From contig JBBSMX010000172.1 of the NCBI GenBank assembly GCA_038232935.1, positions 1 to 7,769 of the forward strand: 7,769 nucleotides of DNA. Reading direction: 5' to 3'. The notes beneath the pieces are model-generated. The model was given only the letters and a program-made list of their open reading frames with translations, searched no databases and was not told the DNA's origin. This DNA comes from JBBSMX01 sp038232935 (lineage in GTDB: Bacteria; Bacteroidota; Rhodothermia; Rhodothermales; JANQRZ01). Below are positions 1 through 5,950 of this stretch, piece by piece. How positions within the stretch are numbered: position 1 is the stretch's first letter; every line of letters begins with the position of its first letter. A program made the translations under genes and the position numbers.

Positions 1-201
1 CGCGCTCCGAGCGAGCGAGCGGGGGCCGGAACGGTGCCGATCCGGCGCTGACCCCTACCTTTCGGGGCTGAGACCACTCCACCCCGGCTCTCGCCCTCTG
101 ACAGGGGCACGCTTTTCGCGTGGCATTCACGCGATGGCGGCTCCTCCTCCCCGGCCCTGGCTGCCTCTTCACCCGACCTCCTCCCTTCTGCCCCCTCTTC
201 G
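1..201. other. Leader region without a gene, upstream of the racemase gene
   Basis: No convincing coding region lies here. It holds a short GAGC microsatellite (9-21, three units plus a G) and a small hairpin with 6-bp arms CGCGTG/CACGCG around a 5-nt loop (117-133). A TACCTTTC box at 56-63 matches the Bacteroidota -7 consensus TAnnTTTG except at the last base, but there is no TTG about 20 nt upstream, so it is only a weak promoter candidate for the racemase gene. The stretch 134-201 is C/T-rich and has no ribosome binding site. Confidence 0.4.
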
Positions 202-1017
202 ATGAACGAACGCAACGCTATCGGCATCGTCGGCGGGCTCGGCCCCTACGCCGGACTCGACCTCGTCAAGAAGGTCTTCGACAACACCGTCGCCTCCACC
301 GATCAGGAGCACCTCCCGGTCGTGCTGATCTCGTACCCCGGCCACTTCCCCGACCGCTCGACGTACATCGCGGACCAGTCGAAGCCGAACCCGGTCCCGG
401 CCCTCACCGAAGTCCTCCGCCGGCTCGACGACGTGGGGTGCTCGGTCGCCGGGATGCCGTGCAACACGGCCCACGCCCCGGTCATCTTCGACGTCCTCCG
501 CGATACTATGCAGCGCGAGGGCCGCGCGATCCAACTGCTCAACATGATCGACGCCTGCGCCGCGATGGCCCGGCAGCGCGACCCCGGCATCCGGCGCGTC
601 GGCGTCCTCGCTACGAACTCGTCCTTGCAAACCCGGCTGCACTCGGACGCGCTGGAGCGCGTGGGGCTCGAAGGTCTCCAGCCCGAGTGGAACTTCCAGA
701 ACGAGGTCATCAACCCGGTCATCTTCGACGAGACGTGGGGCCTCAAAGCGCAGAGCGACCCACCGACGGAAGAGGCGCGGGAACGACTCCTCCGAGGCGT
801 CCGCCACCTCCGCGCGCGGGGGGCCGACGCCGTCATCCTCGGCTGCACCGAGCTGCCCCTCGCCGTGCCCGAGCCCGAGTTTGAGGGAATCCCCCTGATC
901 GACTCGACCGATACGCTCGCGCGGGCCCTCATCGGTGCCACCCACCCGCACAAGCTCCGCCCCCTCGCCGAGGCCATCGCCGAGAAAGCGGAAGATGCGG
1001 AGCGAACTCTCTCGTAG
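202..1017 (+). CDS. Aspartate/glutamate racemase family protein
   Basis: A 271-residue cytosolic enzyme of the Asp/Glu/hydantoin racemase superfamily. Members interconvert L- and D-acidic amino acids without cofactor, using two cysteines as acid and base. The N-terminus has the family's glycine-rich start (IGIVGGLGPYAG, residues 7-18). The first catalytic Cys is Cys87 in GMPCNTAH (84-91), and the second is Cys215 in ILGCTELPL (212-220). Both cysteines are present, so the enzyme is probably active. It is somewhat longer than the usual ~230 residues, mainly through a charged helical C-terminal tail (about 250-271). ATG at 202 puts the family motif right after the start; no Shine-Dalgarno site precedes it. 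D-amino acids made by such enzymes can feed peptidoglycan or be released, but the substrate (Asp, Glu or another) cannot be decided from sequence. It stands alone: the next gene begins 224 nt downstream after a hairpin. Confidence 0.9.
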   Translation: MNERNAIGIVGGLGPYAGLDLVKKVFDNTVASTDQEHLPVVLISYPGHFPDRSTYIADQSKPNPVPALTEVLRRLDDVGCSVAGMPCNTAHAPVIFDVLRDTMQREGRAIQLLNMIDACAAMARQRDPGIRRVGVLATNSSLQTRLHSDALERVGLEGLQPEWNFQNEVINPVIFDETWGLKAQSDPPTEEARERLLRGVRHLRARGADAVILGCTELPLAVPEPEFEGIPLIDSTDTLARALIGATHPHKLRPLAEAIAEKAEDAERTLS

Positions 1018-1049
1018 GACGGTTCCGGACGCTGTGCCATTCCCGATCA

Positions 1050-1069
1050 GGGCGCCAGGGCTGGCGCCC
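1050..1069 (+). terminator. GC-rich hairpin after the racemase gene (terminator or REP-like palindrome)
   Basis: Perfect 8-bp inverted repeat GGGCGCCA/TGGCGCCC around a 4-nt loop, 32 nt after the racemase stop codon. No T-run follows, so it is not a classic intrinsic terminator. The flanking CCCCTACG, read on the other strand as GTAGGGGCG, resembles interspersed palindromic repeats found in many GC-rich genomes. Only one copy is visible here, so that reading is tentative. Confidence 0.45.
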
Positions 1070-1117
1070 CTACGCCCGGAGCGCGACGGCCTCGGTATCT
1101 TTGACGGTTTTGCTCGA

Positions 1118-1161
1118 CTCCCTCTCTCCCTCTCTCCCTCTCTGGCCTCTCCCTCTCTCCC
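1118..1161 (+). repeat. CCCTCTCT polypyrimidine tandem and mirror repeat
   Basis: Of 44 bases, 42 are pyrimidines on the + strand. Three exact tandem copies of CCCTCTCT occupy 1120-1143; after GGCCTCT, a fourth copy sits at 1151-1158. The tract contains mirror symmetry (for example CCCTCTCTCCCTCTCTCCC), the arrangement that can form intramolecular triplex DNA. It lies between the racemase gene and the glycosylphosphotransferase start, upstream of the putative promoter. Confidence 0.85.
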
Positions 1162-1180
1162 ACGCGCTGAGCAGGCCCGG

Positions 1181-1199
1181 TACAGCCGTGCTGTATATT
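1181..1199 (+). promoter_or_regulatory. Candidate promoter -10 box overlapped by an operator-like palindrome
   Basis: TACAGC-CGT-GCTGTA (1181-1195) is a perfect 6-bp inverted repeat with a 3-nt spacer. It overlaps TATATT (1194-1199), which differs from the sigma-70 -10 consensus at one position and also fits the TAnnTT part of the Bacteroidota -7 box. No good -35/-33 element is visible at the right distance. If used, transcription would start near 1206, giving a leader of about 36 nt before the ATG at 1242. The overlap would suit repression by a dimeric regulator; this is inferred from geometry only. Confidence 0.35.
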
Positions 1200-1241
1200 C
1201 CGCTCGACTCCCCCTTAGTGTCTCCTCGTGCACGCTGAATT

Positions 1242-2633
1242 ATGCTAAAAGAACGTAGCCGCCTGCTCCAACGGCTCCTGTTCGCCGCCGACCTCGTCGT
1301 GATCGCCGTCGCGTGGGTGGCGGCATGGGTCATCCGGTTCGAGGTGATGACGCCGCCGGAGTGGCTCCCGCTCACACGGTACCTGACCTTCTTACCCAGC
1401 GTGCTCGTCATCTGGGGGGCCGTCTTCCTGTTCTCCGGACTCTACCGAACGCACCGCGCGCAACGCCTCCCGCTCGTCGTGTTCTCCGTGGCGCGGGCCG
1501 TGTTCTTAGGGCTACTCGCTTCCGTGGCTGCGGTGTTCTTCTACCGTGAGTTCTCGTTCTCACGGCTGCACATGCTGATCTTCGGGGTGCTGACCTCGAC
1601 GCTCCTCGTCCTGCTTCGGCTCGTGATCTACGTGGTACTTCACCGGGCTCGGCAGCGAGGGATAAACCTCCGCCGCGTCCTCGTGGTCGGGGCCGGGCGA
1701 GCCGGACAGCGGCTCGCGAACGCTTTCCGCCAGTACCCGTGGATGGGGTTCGAAGTCGTCGGCTTCCTCGACGACCATGCGGACGCGCCCGACGTGCTCG
1801 GCACCCTCGACGACCTCATCCCGGTCATGGAGGACCTCGCCGCGCACAATCGGACCGTGGACCTCGTCTACATCTGCCTCCCGTCGTGGGCCGGCGGGAA
1901 GATCGAGCCGCTCATCGATGCCGCCGCGACGCGGCTCGCCCACGTCTGCCTCGTCCCGGACCTCTTCCAGTTCGAGATGATCCTCAACAGCCGCGTCTCC
2001 GACATCGACGGCCTCCCGGTGATCCACCTCATCGACGAGACGCCGTTCGACTTCCGGCGAATCGTGAAGCGCGGGGCGGACATCGCGTTCGCCCTCGTCG
2101 TCCTCGTCCTCCTCGCCCCCCTCTTCCTCGTCATCGCCGCCGCCGTCAAGCTCTCCTCGCCCGGACCCATTTTCTACCGGCAGGAGCGGATGGGGCTGAA
2201 CGGGCGGAAGTTTCGGATGCTCAAGTTCCGCTCGATGCCCGTCCACGCCGAAGCCGAGACGGGCGCGGTGTGGGCGAAGCCGGGAGAGAACCGGGCCACC
2301 CCCGTCGGCGCGTTCCTCCGGCGGACGAGCCTCGACGAGTTGCCGCAGTTCCTCAACGTGCTGTGGGGTGACATGTCGGTCGTCGGCCCACGCCCGGAGC
2401 GGCCGGTCTTCATCGAGGAGTTCAAGGAGCGCGTACCGCACTACATGCTCCGCCACAAGGTGAAAGCCGGGATCACCGGCTGGGCGCAGGTTAACGGCTG
2501 GCGCGGCGACACGAGCATCGAGAAGCGGATCGAGTGCGACCTTTTCTACATCCAGCACTGGTCGCTCTGGCTGGACGTGAAGATCGTGTTCCTCACTCTC
2601 TTCAAGGGCTTCGTCCACGAGAACGCCTATTGA
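1242..2633 (+). CDS. Exopolysaccharide polyprenyl glycosylphosphotransferase (WcaJ/WbaP-type priming transferase)
   Basis: A 463-residue integral membrane enzyme that transfers a sugar-1-phosphate from a nucleotide sugar to undecaprenyl phosphate, the first step of capsule, exopolysaccharide or O-antigen repeat-unit assembly. Four N-terminal membrane helices lie near 13-32, 48-66, 78-100 and 110-133. A Rossmann-like CoA-binding-type domain follows, with VLVVGAGRAGQR at 146-157. The C-terminal bacterial sugar transferase domain (about 276-463) starts with a membrane-inserted hydrophobic helix (281-303), then shows SSPGPIFYRQERMG (305-318), KFRSM (328-332), the catalytic Asp365-Glu366 in TSLDELPQF, VVGPRPE (380-386) and KAGITGWAQVNG (408-419). 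All expected motifs are present and the length is normal. An in-frame TGA at 1236-1238 rules out an upstream start. The sugar (often glucose or galactose) cannot be read from sequence. A GT-C-like membrane protein follows 32 nt downstream. Confidence 0.93.
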   Translation: MLKERSRLLQRLLFAADLVVIAVAWVAAWVIRFEVMTPPEWLPLTRYLTFLPSVLVIWGAVFLFSGLYRTHRAQRLPLVVFSVARAVFLGLLASVAAVFFYREFSFSRLHMLIFGVLTSTLLVLLRLVIYVVLHRARQRGINLRRVLVVGAGRAGQRLANAFRQYPWMGFEVVGFLDDHADAPDVLGTLDDLIPVMEDLAAHNRTVDLVYICLPSWAGGKIEPLIDAAATRLAHVCLVPDLFQFEMILNSRVSDIDGLPVIHLIDETPFDFRRIVKRGADIAFALVVLVLLAPLFLVIAAAVKLSSPGPIFYRQERMGLNGRKFRMLKFRSMPVHAEAETGAVWAKPGENRATPVGAFLRRTSLDELPQFLNVLWGDMSVVGPRPERPVFIEEFKERVPHYMLRHKVKAGITGWAQVNGWRGDTSIEKRIECDLFYIQHWSLWLDVKIVFLTLFKGFVHENAY

Positions 2634-2665
2634 GTCGGGGGTCGCCGCTCGTCTTTCGCTACCCC

Positions 2666-3769
2666 ATGCCCTTCCCCTCGCTCGGCACCCCTCGTGAGGC
2701 CCATGCCGTCGCGGCCACCGTCGCGCTCGCAGCCATAGGCTCGGCCTTCGTTTTCAACTACGCGGCACGAGTCACCCCGTTTGCCGGAGCGGCTACCCTG
2801 GCCTTCGGAGGTGCGTACATCGTCGGGGTAATGGCCGCGTGGTGCGTGCGCGGCAGGCGGTGGCCCCTCGTTCTCAGCGCGCTCCTACTGGCCGGAACGC
2901 TGGCGCTGGCCCTCCTCAGCCCGCCGGAGAACGGGGTCGCTCGCCTGCCCGCCCTCGACGTGTGGCTGGAGCGTGTCGCCGACGGGCAGTTCCCGTACGG
3001 GCTGCCGGTCCGGCCCTCAGGGTTCCCAGGGTTGTTTCTCTTGGCCGCCCCTTTCTGGGCGATGGGAGCGCTCCGGCTGATCCCTGTAGTCGGCCTCCTG
3101 ACATTCCTCGTGGCTATTCGTGAGGCCAAGTCGGCGAACTGGCTCGCGGTGCTAACGGGCCTCGCGCTGCTGCCCTCGTTCCATTACGAAGTGGTGGTTC
3201 ACAGCGAACTGTTCTTCAACGCCTCGCTCGCCCTCCTCTCGCTGTGGGTCTTCGAGGAGGCACGGCGGCACGGGTGGACCGCCCTCGTGGCGGCGGGCGC
3301 GCTGGCCGGGTTGCTCCTCTCCACCCGCCTCTTCGTCGGGGTAGTGTATGCCGTCTACAGCGCGTACGCCTTTCGCTCGGCGTGGGCACGCGGCGCGGCC
3401 TTCGCCGGGATCGCGTTCTCGGTGTGGGCCGCAACGTGGATACCGTTCGCGCTGTGGGACCCGGAGCGGTTCGCCGCGTTTGGTCCCTTCACCGTGCAGG
3501 GGCTCTACCTGCCGGCATGGGTGACGGCGGGGGGAGCGTTCATCGCCCTCGTGCTGGGATGGCGAGCGCCGGACCTCCCATCCGTCGTCGCGCGTACGGG
3601 GTGGCTCCTGCTCGGACTCGTCGCCCTCTCGTTCGGACTCACGGTGCTGCATAGGGACGCGGCGCCGACGTTCTTCGCGGGCTTCGATGTGGCTTATTTT
3701 ATTCTCCCGACGCCTTTTCTGCTCCTCGCGCTGGGCCGGATGATCTCCCGGCAACCGCACGCCCCCTGA
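2666..3769 (+). CDS. Multi-spanning membrane protein, GT-C/GT87-like putative glycosyltransferase
   Basis: A 367-residue protein with about 11-12 predicted membrane helices (for example near 15-35, 38-60, 66-84, 135-150, 158-175, 181-198, 203-222, 243-262, 284-298, 310-328 and 342-357). After the third helix comes a polar loop with acidic residues and an aromatic-proline motif: DVWLERVADGQFPYG (98-112) followed by PSGFPGLFLLAAPF (117-130). WIPFALWDPERF lies at 258-269. This order resembles lipid-phosphate-sugar-dependent GT-C enzymes such as GT87, where an acidic loop residue after an early helix is catalytic. I infer this from pattern, not a confirmed family match. The ATG at 2666 is preferred because the longer in-frame start at 2534 would overlap the previous gene by about 100 bp and add a non-hydrophobic tail. 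Its position 32 nt after the priming transferase supports a role in surface glycan synthesis. Alternatives are a polysaccharide polymerase or an uncharacterised transporter. Confidence 0.7.
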   Translation: MPFPSLGTPREAHAVAATVALAAIGSAFVFNYAARVTPFAGAATLAFGGAYIVGVMAAWCVRGRRWPLVLSALLLAGTLALALLSPPENGVARLPALDVWLERVADGQFPYGLPVRPSGFPGLFLLAAPFWAMGALRLIPVVGLLTFLVAIREAKSANWLAVLTGLALLPSFHYEVVVHSELFFNASLALLSLWVFEEARRHGWTALVAAGALAGLLLSTRLFVGVVYAVYSAYAFRSAWARGAAFAGIAFSVWAATWIPFALWDPERFAAFGPFTVQGLYLPAWVTAGGAFIALVLGWRAPDLPSVVARTGWLLLGLVALSFGLTVLHRDAAPTFFAGFDVAYFILPTPFLLLALGRMISRQPHAP

Positions 3770-3783
3770 CCCTCGGCTCGCCC

Positions 3784-5823
3784 ATGATCTACCTCACCAA
3801 CATCTCCGTCGTTTTCGGCGGGCAATCCGTGCTGGACCGGCTGACGTGGACCGTCCGGCCGGGCGTCCGCACCGGCCTCGTCGGGCCGAACGGGGCGGGG
3901 AAGTCCACGCTCCTCCGCGTGATCGCGGGGCTGCAGCCGGTGGACGGCGGCGAGGTCACGGCCGAAGGAGGAACGACGGTCGGCTATCTCACGCAGGACG
4001 TGCAGGAGATGCCGGGCGAGACGACGGTGTTGGAGGCCGCGCTCGACGCGTTCGCCGACGTGCTGCGCCGCGAGGCCGAAGTCCACACCCTCGCTGCCGA
4101 GATGGAGGCGATGGAGGACCACGCCTCGGACGCATACATGAAACGGGTCCAGGCGCTCACCCACGCCCAGGCCGATCTCGACCGGATGGAGGCCCACCTC
4201 GTCCGCCCCAAAACCGAGTCGGTCCTCTCCGGCCTCGGCTTCAGCGAGGACGACATGGCCCGGCCGCTGCGCACGTTCTCCGGCGGCTGGCGGATGCGCG
4301 TCGCCCTCGCGCGGCTCCTCCTCCAGAACCCCTCCGTCCTCCTCCTCGACGAGCCCACCAACCACCTCGACATCGAGAGCATCGACTGGCTGGAACAGTA
4401 CCTCAAGGGCTACCCCGGTGCCGTCGTCCTCGTCTCGCACGACCGCTACTTCCTCGACCGGATGGTGACGTCGATCGCCGAGCTCTACGGCGGCGGGATC
4501 ACCGAATACGCCGGGAACTACGCCTACTACCTCGAAGCGCGGCAGGAGCGGCGGGCGCTCCAGCAATCGGCGTACGACAACCAGCAGCGTGAGATCGCGC
4601 AGATGGAGCGGTTCGTCGAGCGCTTCCGGGCGAAGGCGACGAAGGCGAAGCAGGCCCAGAGCCGGATGAAGATGCTGGAGAAGATGGAGCGGATCCCGCC
4701 GCCGCCACAGGAGGACGCCGCCATCCGCTTCCGATTCCCCGAGCCGCCGCGCTCCGGCCGCAGCGTGATCGAGCTCTCCCGCTTCTCGAAGACGTACCCG
4801 AACCCCGAGGGCGGCACCGTCGAGGTGTTCGACGACGCGGGGCCGCTGGAGATCGAACGCGGGGACAAGATCGCGCTCATCGGGAAAAACGGAGCGGGGA
4901 AGTCCACCCTCGCCCGCATCCTCGACGGGAAGGAGGAATTCGACGGCGCACGCGAGTTGGGCTACGAGGTGCAGCCAGCGTTCTTCGCACAGCACCAGGC
5001 CGACACGATCCCCCACAACCTGACCGCCCTCGACGCGCTCCGCAACGTCGCCCAGGGCCAGAGCGAGACGGCGCTCCGCTCGCTCCTCGGCGCGTTCCTC
5101 CTCACCGGCGACGACGTGTTCAAGCCCGTCGGTGTGCTCTCCGGCGGCGAGAAGAGCCGGCTCGCCCTCGCCCGCACGCTCCTCTCCCCCGCCAACTTCC
5201 TCATCCTCGACGAGCCGACGAACCACCTCGACATGGCCTCGAAGGCCGTGCTCGTGGAAGCGCTCCGGCAGTACGCCGGCACGTTCGTCGTCGTCTCGCA
5301 CGACCGGCACTTCCTCGACCAGGTCGCCACGAGCGTGTGGTGGGTCGGGCGCGGCGGCGTGCGCGTCTACCAGGGCAGCTACTCCGACTACCTGTGGCAA
5401 CGCGAACAGGCGGGCTCGCCGTCCTCCCGCGCTGCCGAGCCCGGCGGCGACGGGCAGTCCGCCACCGCGCCCGCCGCGCCGAAGGTCAGCGGCAAGAGCT
5501 CCGGCGGCAAGAAGACGAAGGAGCAGAAGCGCCAAGAGGCCGAAGAGCGCAACCGACTCTACCAGGCCATACAGAAGGGCGTCAAGCCGAAGAACATCGA
5601 AGACCCGACGCTGCTGCGTCGCCTCGTCGAGAAGCTCGAAAACGAGGTCGCAGCAAAGGAGGAGCAGAAGGCTGCCCTCGAAGCGAAGCTCGCCGAGCCG
5701 GATTTCTATCAGCAGGCCGAGGCGTTTCAGCAGACGATGCGCGCCTTCGGCGAGGTGGAGGCGGAGCTGAAAGACCTGATGAAACGGTGGGAGGACACGG
5801 CGGCCAAGCTGGAGACGGCATAA
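3784..5823 (+). CDS. ABC-F family ATP-binding protein (ribosome-associated)
   Basis: A 679-residue soluble protein with two ABC ATPase domains and no membrane segments, typical of ABC-F factors that bind the ribosomal E site and relieve stalled or drug-bound ribosomes. Domain 1: Walker A GPNGAGKST (34-42), Q-loop Gln71, signature FSGGW (165-169), Walker B LLLDEPTNHLD (186-196) with Glu190, switch His219. The charged linker (about 250-310, including RFRAKATKAKQAQSRMK at 280-296) is the P-site tRNA-interaction motif. Domain 2: GKNGAGKST (367-375), Gln403, LSGGEKSR (452-459), LILDEPTNHLD (473-483) with Glu477, His506. An Ala/Gly/Pro/Ser-rich hinge (541-575) leads to a coiled-coil C-terminal domain (576-679), as in YdiF/YheS-like members. 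Both ATPase sites look intact. The subtype, and any antibiotic-protection role, cannot be assigned. It starts 14 nt after the membrane protein gene, so co-transcription is likely. Its last 20 bp are repeated in tandem beyond the stop codon. Confidence 0.93.
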   Translation: MIYLTNISVVFGGQSVLDRLTWTVRPGVRTGLVGPNGAGKSTLLRVIAGLQPVDGGEVTAEGGTTVGYLTQDVQEMPGETTVLEAALDAFADVLRREAEVHTLAAEMEAMEDHASDAYMKRVQALTHAQADLDRMEAHLVRPKTESVLSGLGFSEDDMARPLRTFSGGWRMRVALARLLLQNPSVLLLDEPTNHLDIESIDWLEQYLKGYPGAVVLVSHDRYFLDRMVTSIAELYGGGITEYAGNYAYYLEARQERRALQQSAYDNQQREIAQMERFVERFRAKATKAKQAQSRMKMLEKMERIPPPPQEDAAIRFRFPEPPRSGRSVIELSRFSKTYPNPEGGTVEVFDDAGPLEIERGDKIALIGKNGAGKSTLARILDGKEEFDGARELGYEVQPAFFAQHQADTIPHNLTALDALRNVAQGQSETALRSLLGAFLLTGDDVFKPVGVLSGGEKSRLALARTLLSPANFLILDEPTNHLDMASKAVLVEALRQYAGTFVVVSHDRHFLDQVATSVWWVGRGGVRVYQGSYSDYLWQREQAGSPSSRAAEPGGDGQSATAPAAPKVSGKSSGGKKTKEQKRQEAEERNRLYQAIQKGVKPKNIEDPTLLRRLVEKLENEVAAKEEQKAALEAKLAEPDFYQQAEAFQQTMRAFGEVEAELKDLMKRWEDTAAKLETA

Positions 5824-5863
5824 CCAAGCTGGAGACGGCATAACCAAGCTGGAGACGGCATAA
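5804..5863 (+). repeat. Perfect 3x20-bp tandem repeat of the ABC-F gene's 3' end, including its stop codon
   Basis: The unit CCAAGCTGGAGACGGCATAA occurs at 5804-5823, 5824-5843 and 5844-5863 with no mismatch. The first unit is the end of the ABC-F gene (Lys-Leu-Glu-Thr-Ala-stop). Because 20 is not divisible by three, the three TAA codons (5821, 5841, 5861) fall in three different frames. Read in its own frame, each copy ends Lys-Leu-Glu-Thr-Ala-stop. A possible degenerate relative, ACCAAACTGGA (5902-5912, 10 of 11 matching), lies past the hairpin. There are no spacers, so this is not a CRISPR array. Confidence 0.97.
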
Positions 5864-5867
5864 CGAC

Positions 5868-5900
5868 GAAGGCCGCCGCTCTGAACGAGCGGCGGCCTTC
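5868..5900. terminator. Perfect 14-bp-stem hairpin, likely bidirectional terminator
   Basis: Arms GAAGGCCGCCGCTC (5868-5881) and GAGCGGCGGCCTTC (5887-5900) are exact reverse complements around the 5-nt loop TGAAC. It lies between the convergent ABC-F gene (stop ends at 5823) and the lipoprotein gene (stop at 5936), as expected for a terminator serving both strands. Neither side has a long T-run: TTCTACC follows on +, and TTCGTCGTTATG on -. Termination may therefore rely on the very stable GC stem, or the hairpin may mainly protect 3' ends. Confidence 0.8.
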
Positions 5901-5916
5901 TACCAAACTGGACCGA

Positions 5917-5950
5917 GGTTAGAACGCGCTCGACGCTAGAACGCGCTCAA
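5917..5950 (-). repeat. Imperfect 2x17-bp tandem duplication of the lipoprotein gene's 3' end
   Basis: Read on the minus strand, TTGAGCGCGTTCTAGCG (5950-5934) is followed at once by TCGAGCGCGTTCTAACC (5933-5917). They match at 14 of 17 positions, with an identical 12-bp core GAGCGCGTTCTA. The first copy encodes the last residues of the lipoprotein (Leu-Ser-Ala-Phe) and its TAG stop. The second carries a TAA shifted by 17 nt, hence in another frame. This mirrors the duplicated 3' end of the opposing ABC-F gene. Confidence 0.8.

Noticed and set aside
169..1233. A 354-codon minus-strand frame, and a + strand frame at 120-884
   Set aside because: Both overlap the racemase gene, whose family motifs and catalytic cysteines are clear in the 202-1017 frame. 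The others are low-complexity Arg/Pro/Glu shadows.
1560..2618. A 352-codon minus-strand frame
   Set aside because: It is antisense to the glycosylphosphotransferase with all its motifs; its translation is dominated by Glu/Asp/Val/Arg with no domain.
2534..2665. Longer start for the membrane protein
   Set aside because: It would overlap the previous gene by about 100 bp and add a basic, non-conserved-looking tail. ATG 2666 lies just after the preceding stop.
3694..5847. A 717-codon open frame on the minus strand
   Set aside because: It is antisense to the intact ABC-F gene. Long antisense frames arise from high third-position GC, and its Leu/Glu/Val/Arg-rich translation has no motif.
5804..5863. 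CRISPR array
   Set aside because: The copies are directly adjacent with no spacers, and the first is the end of a coding gene.
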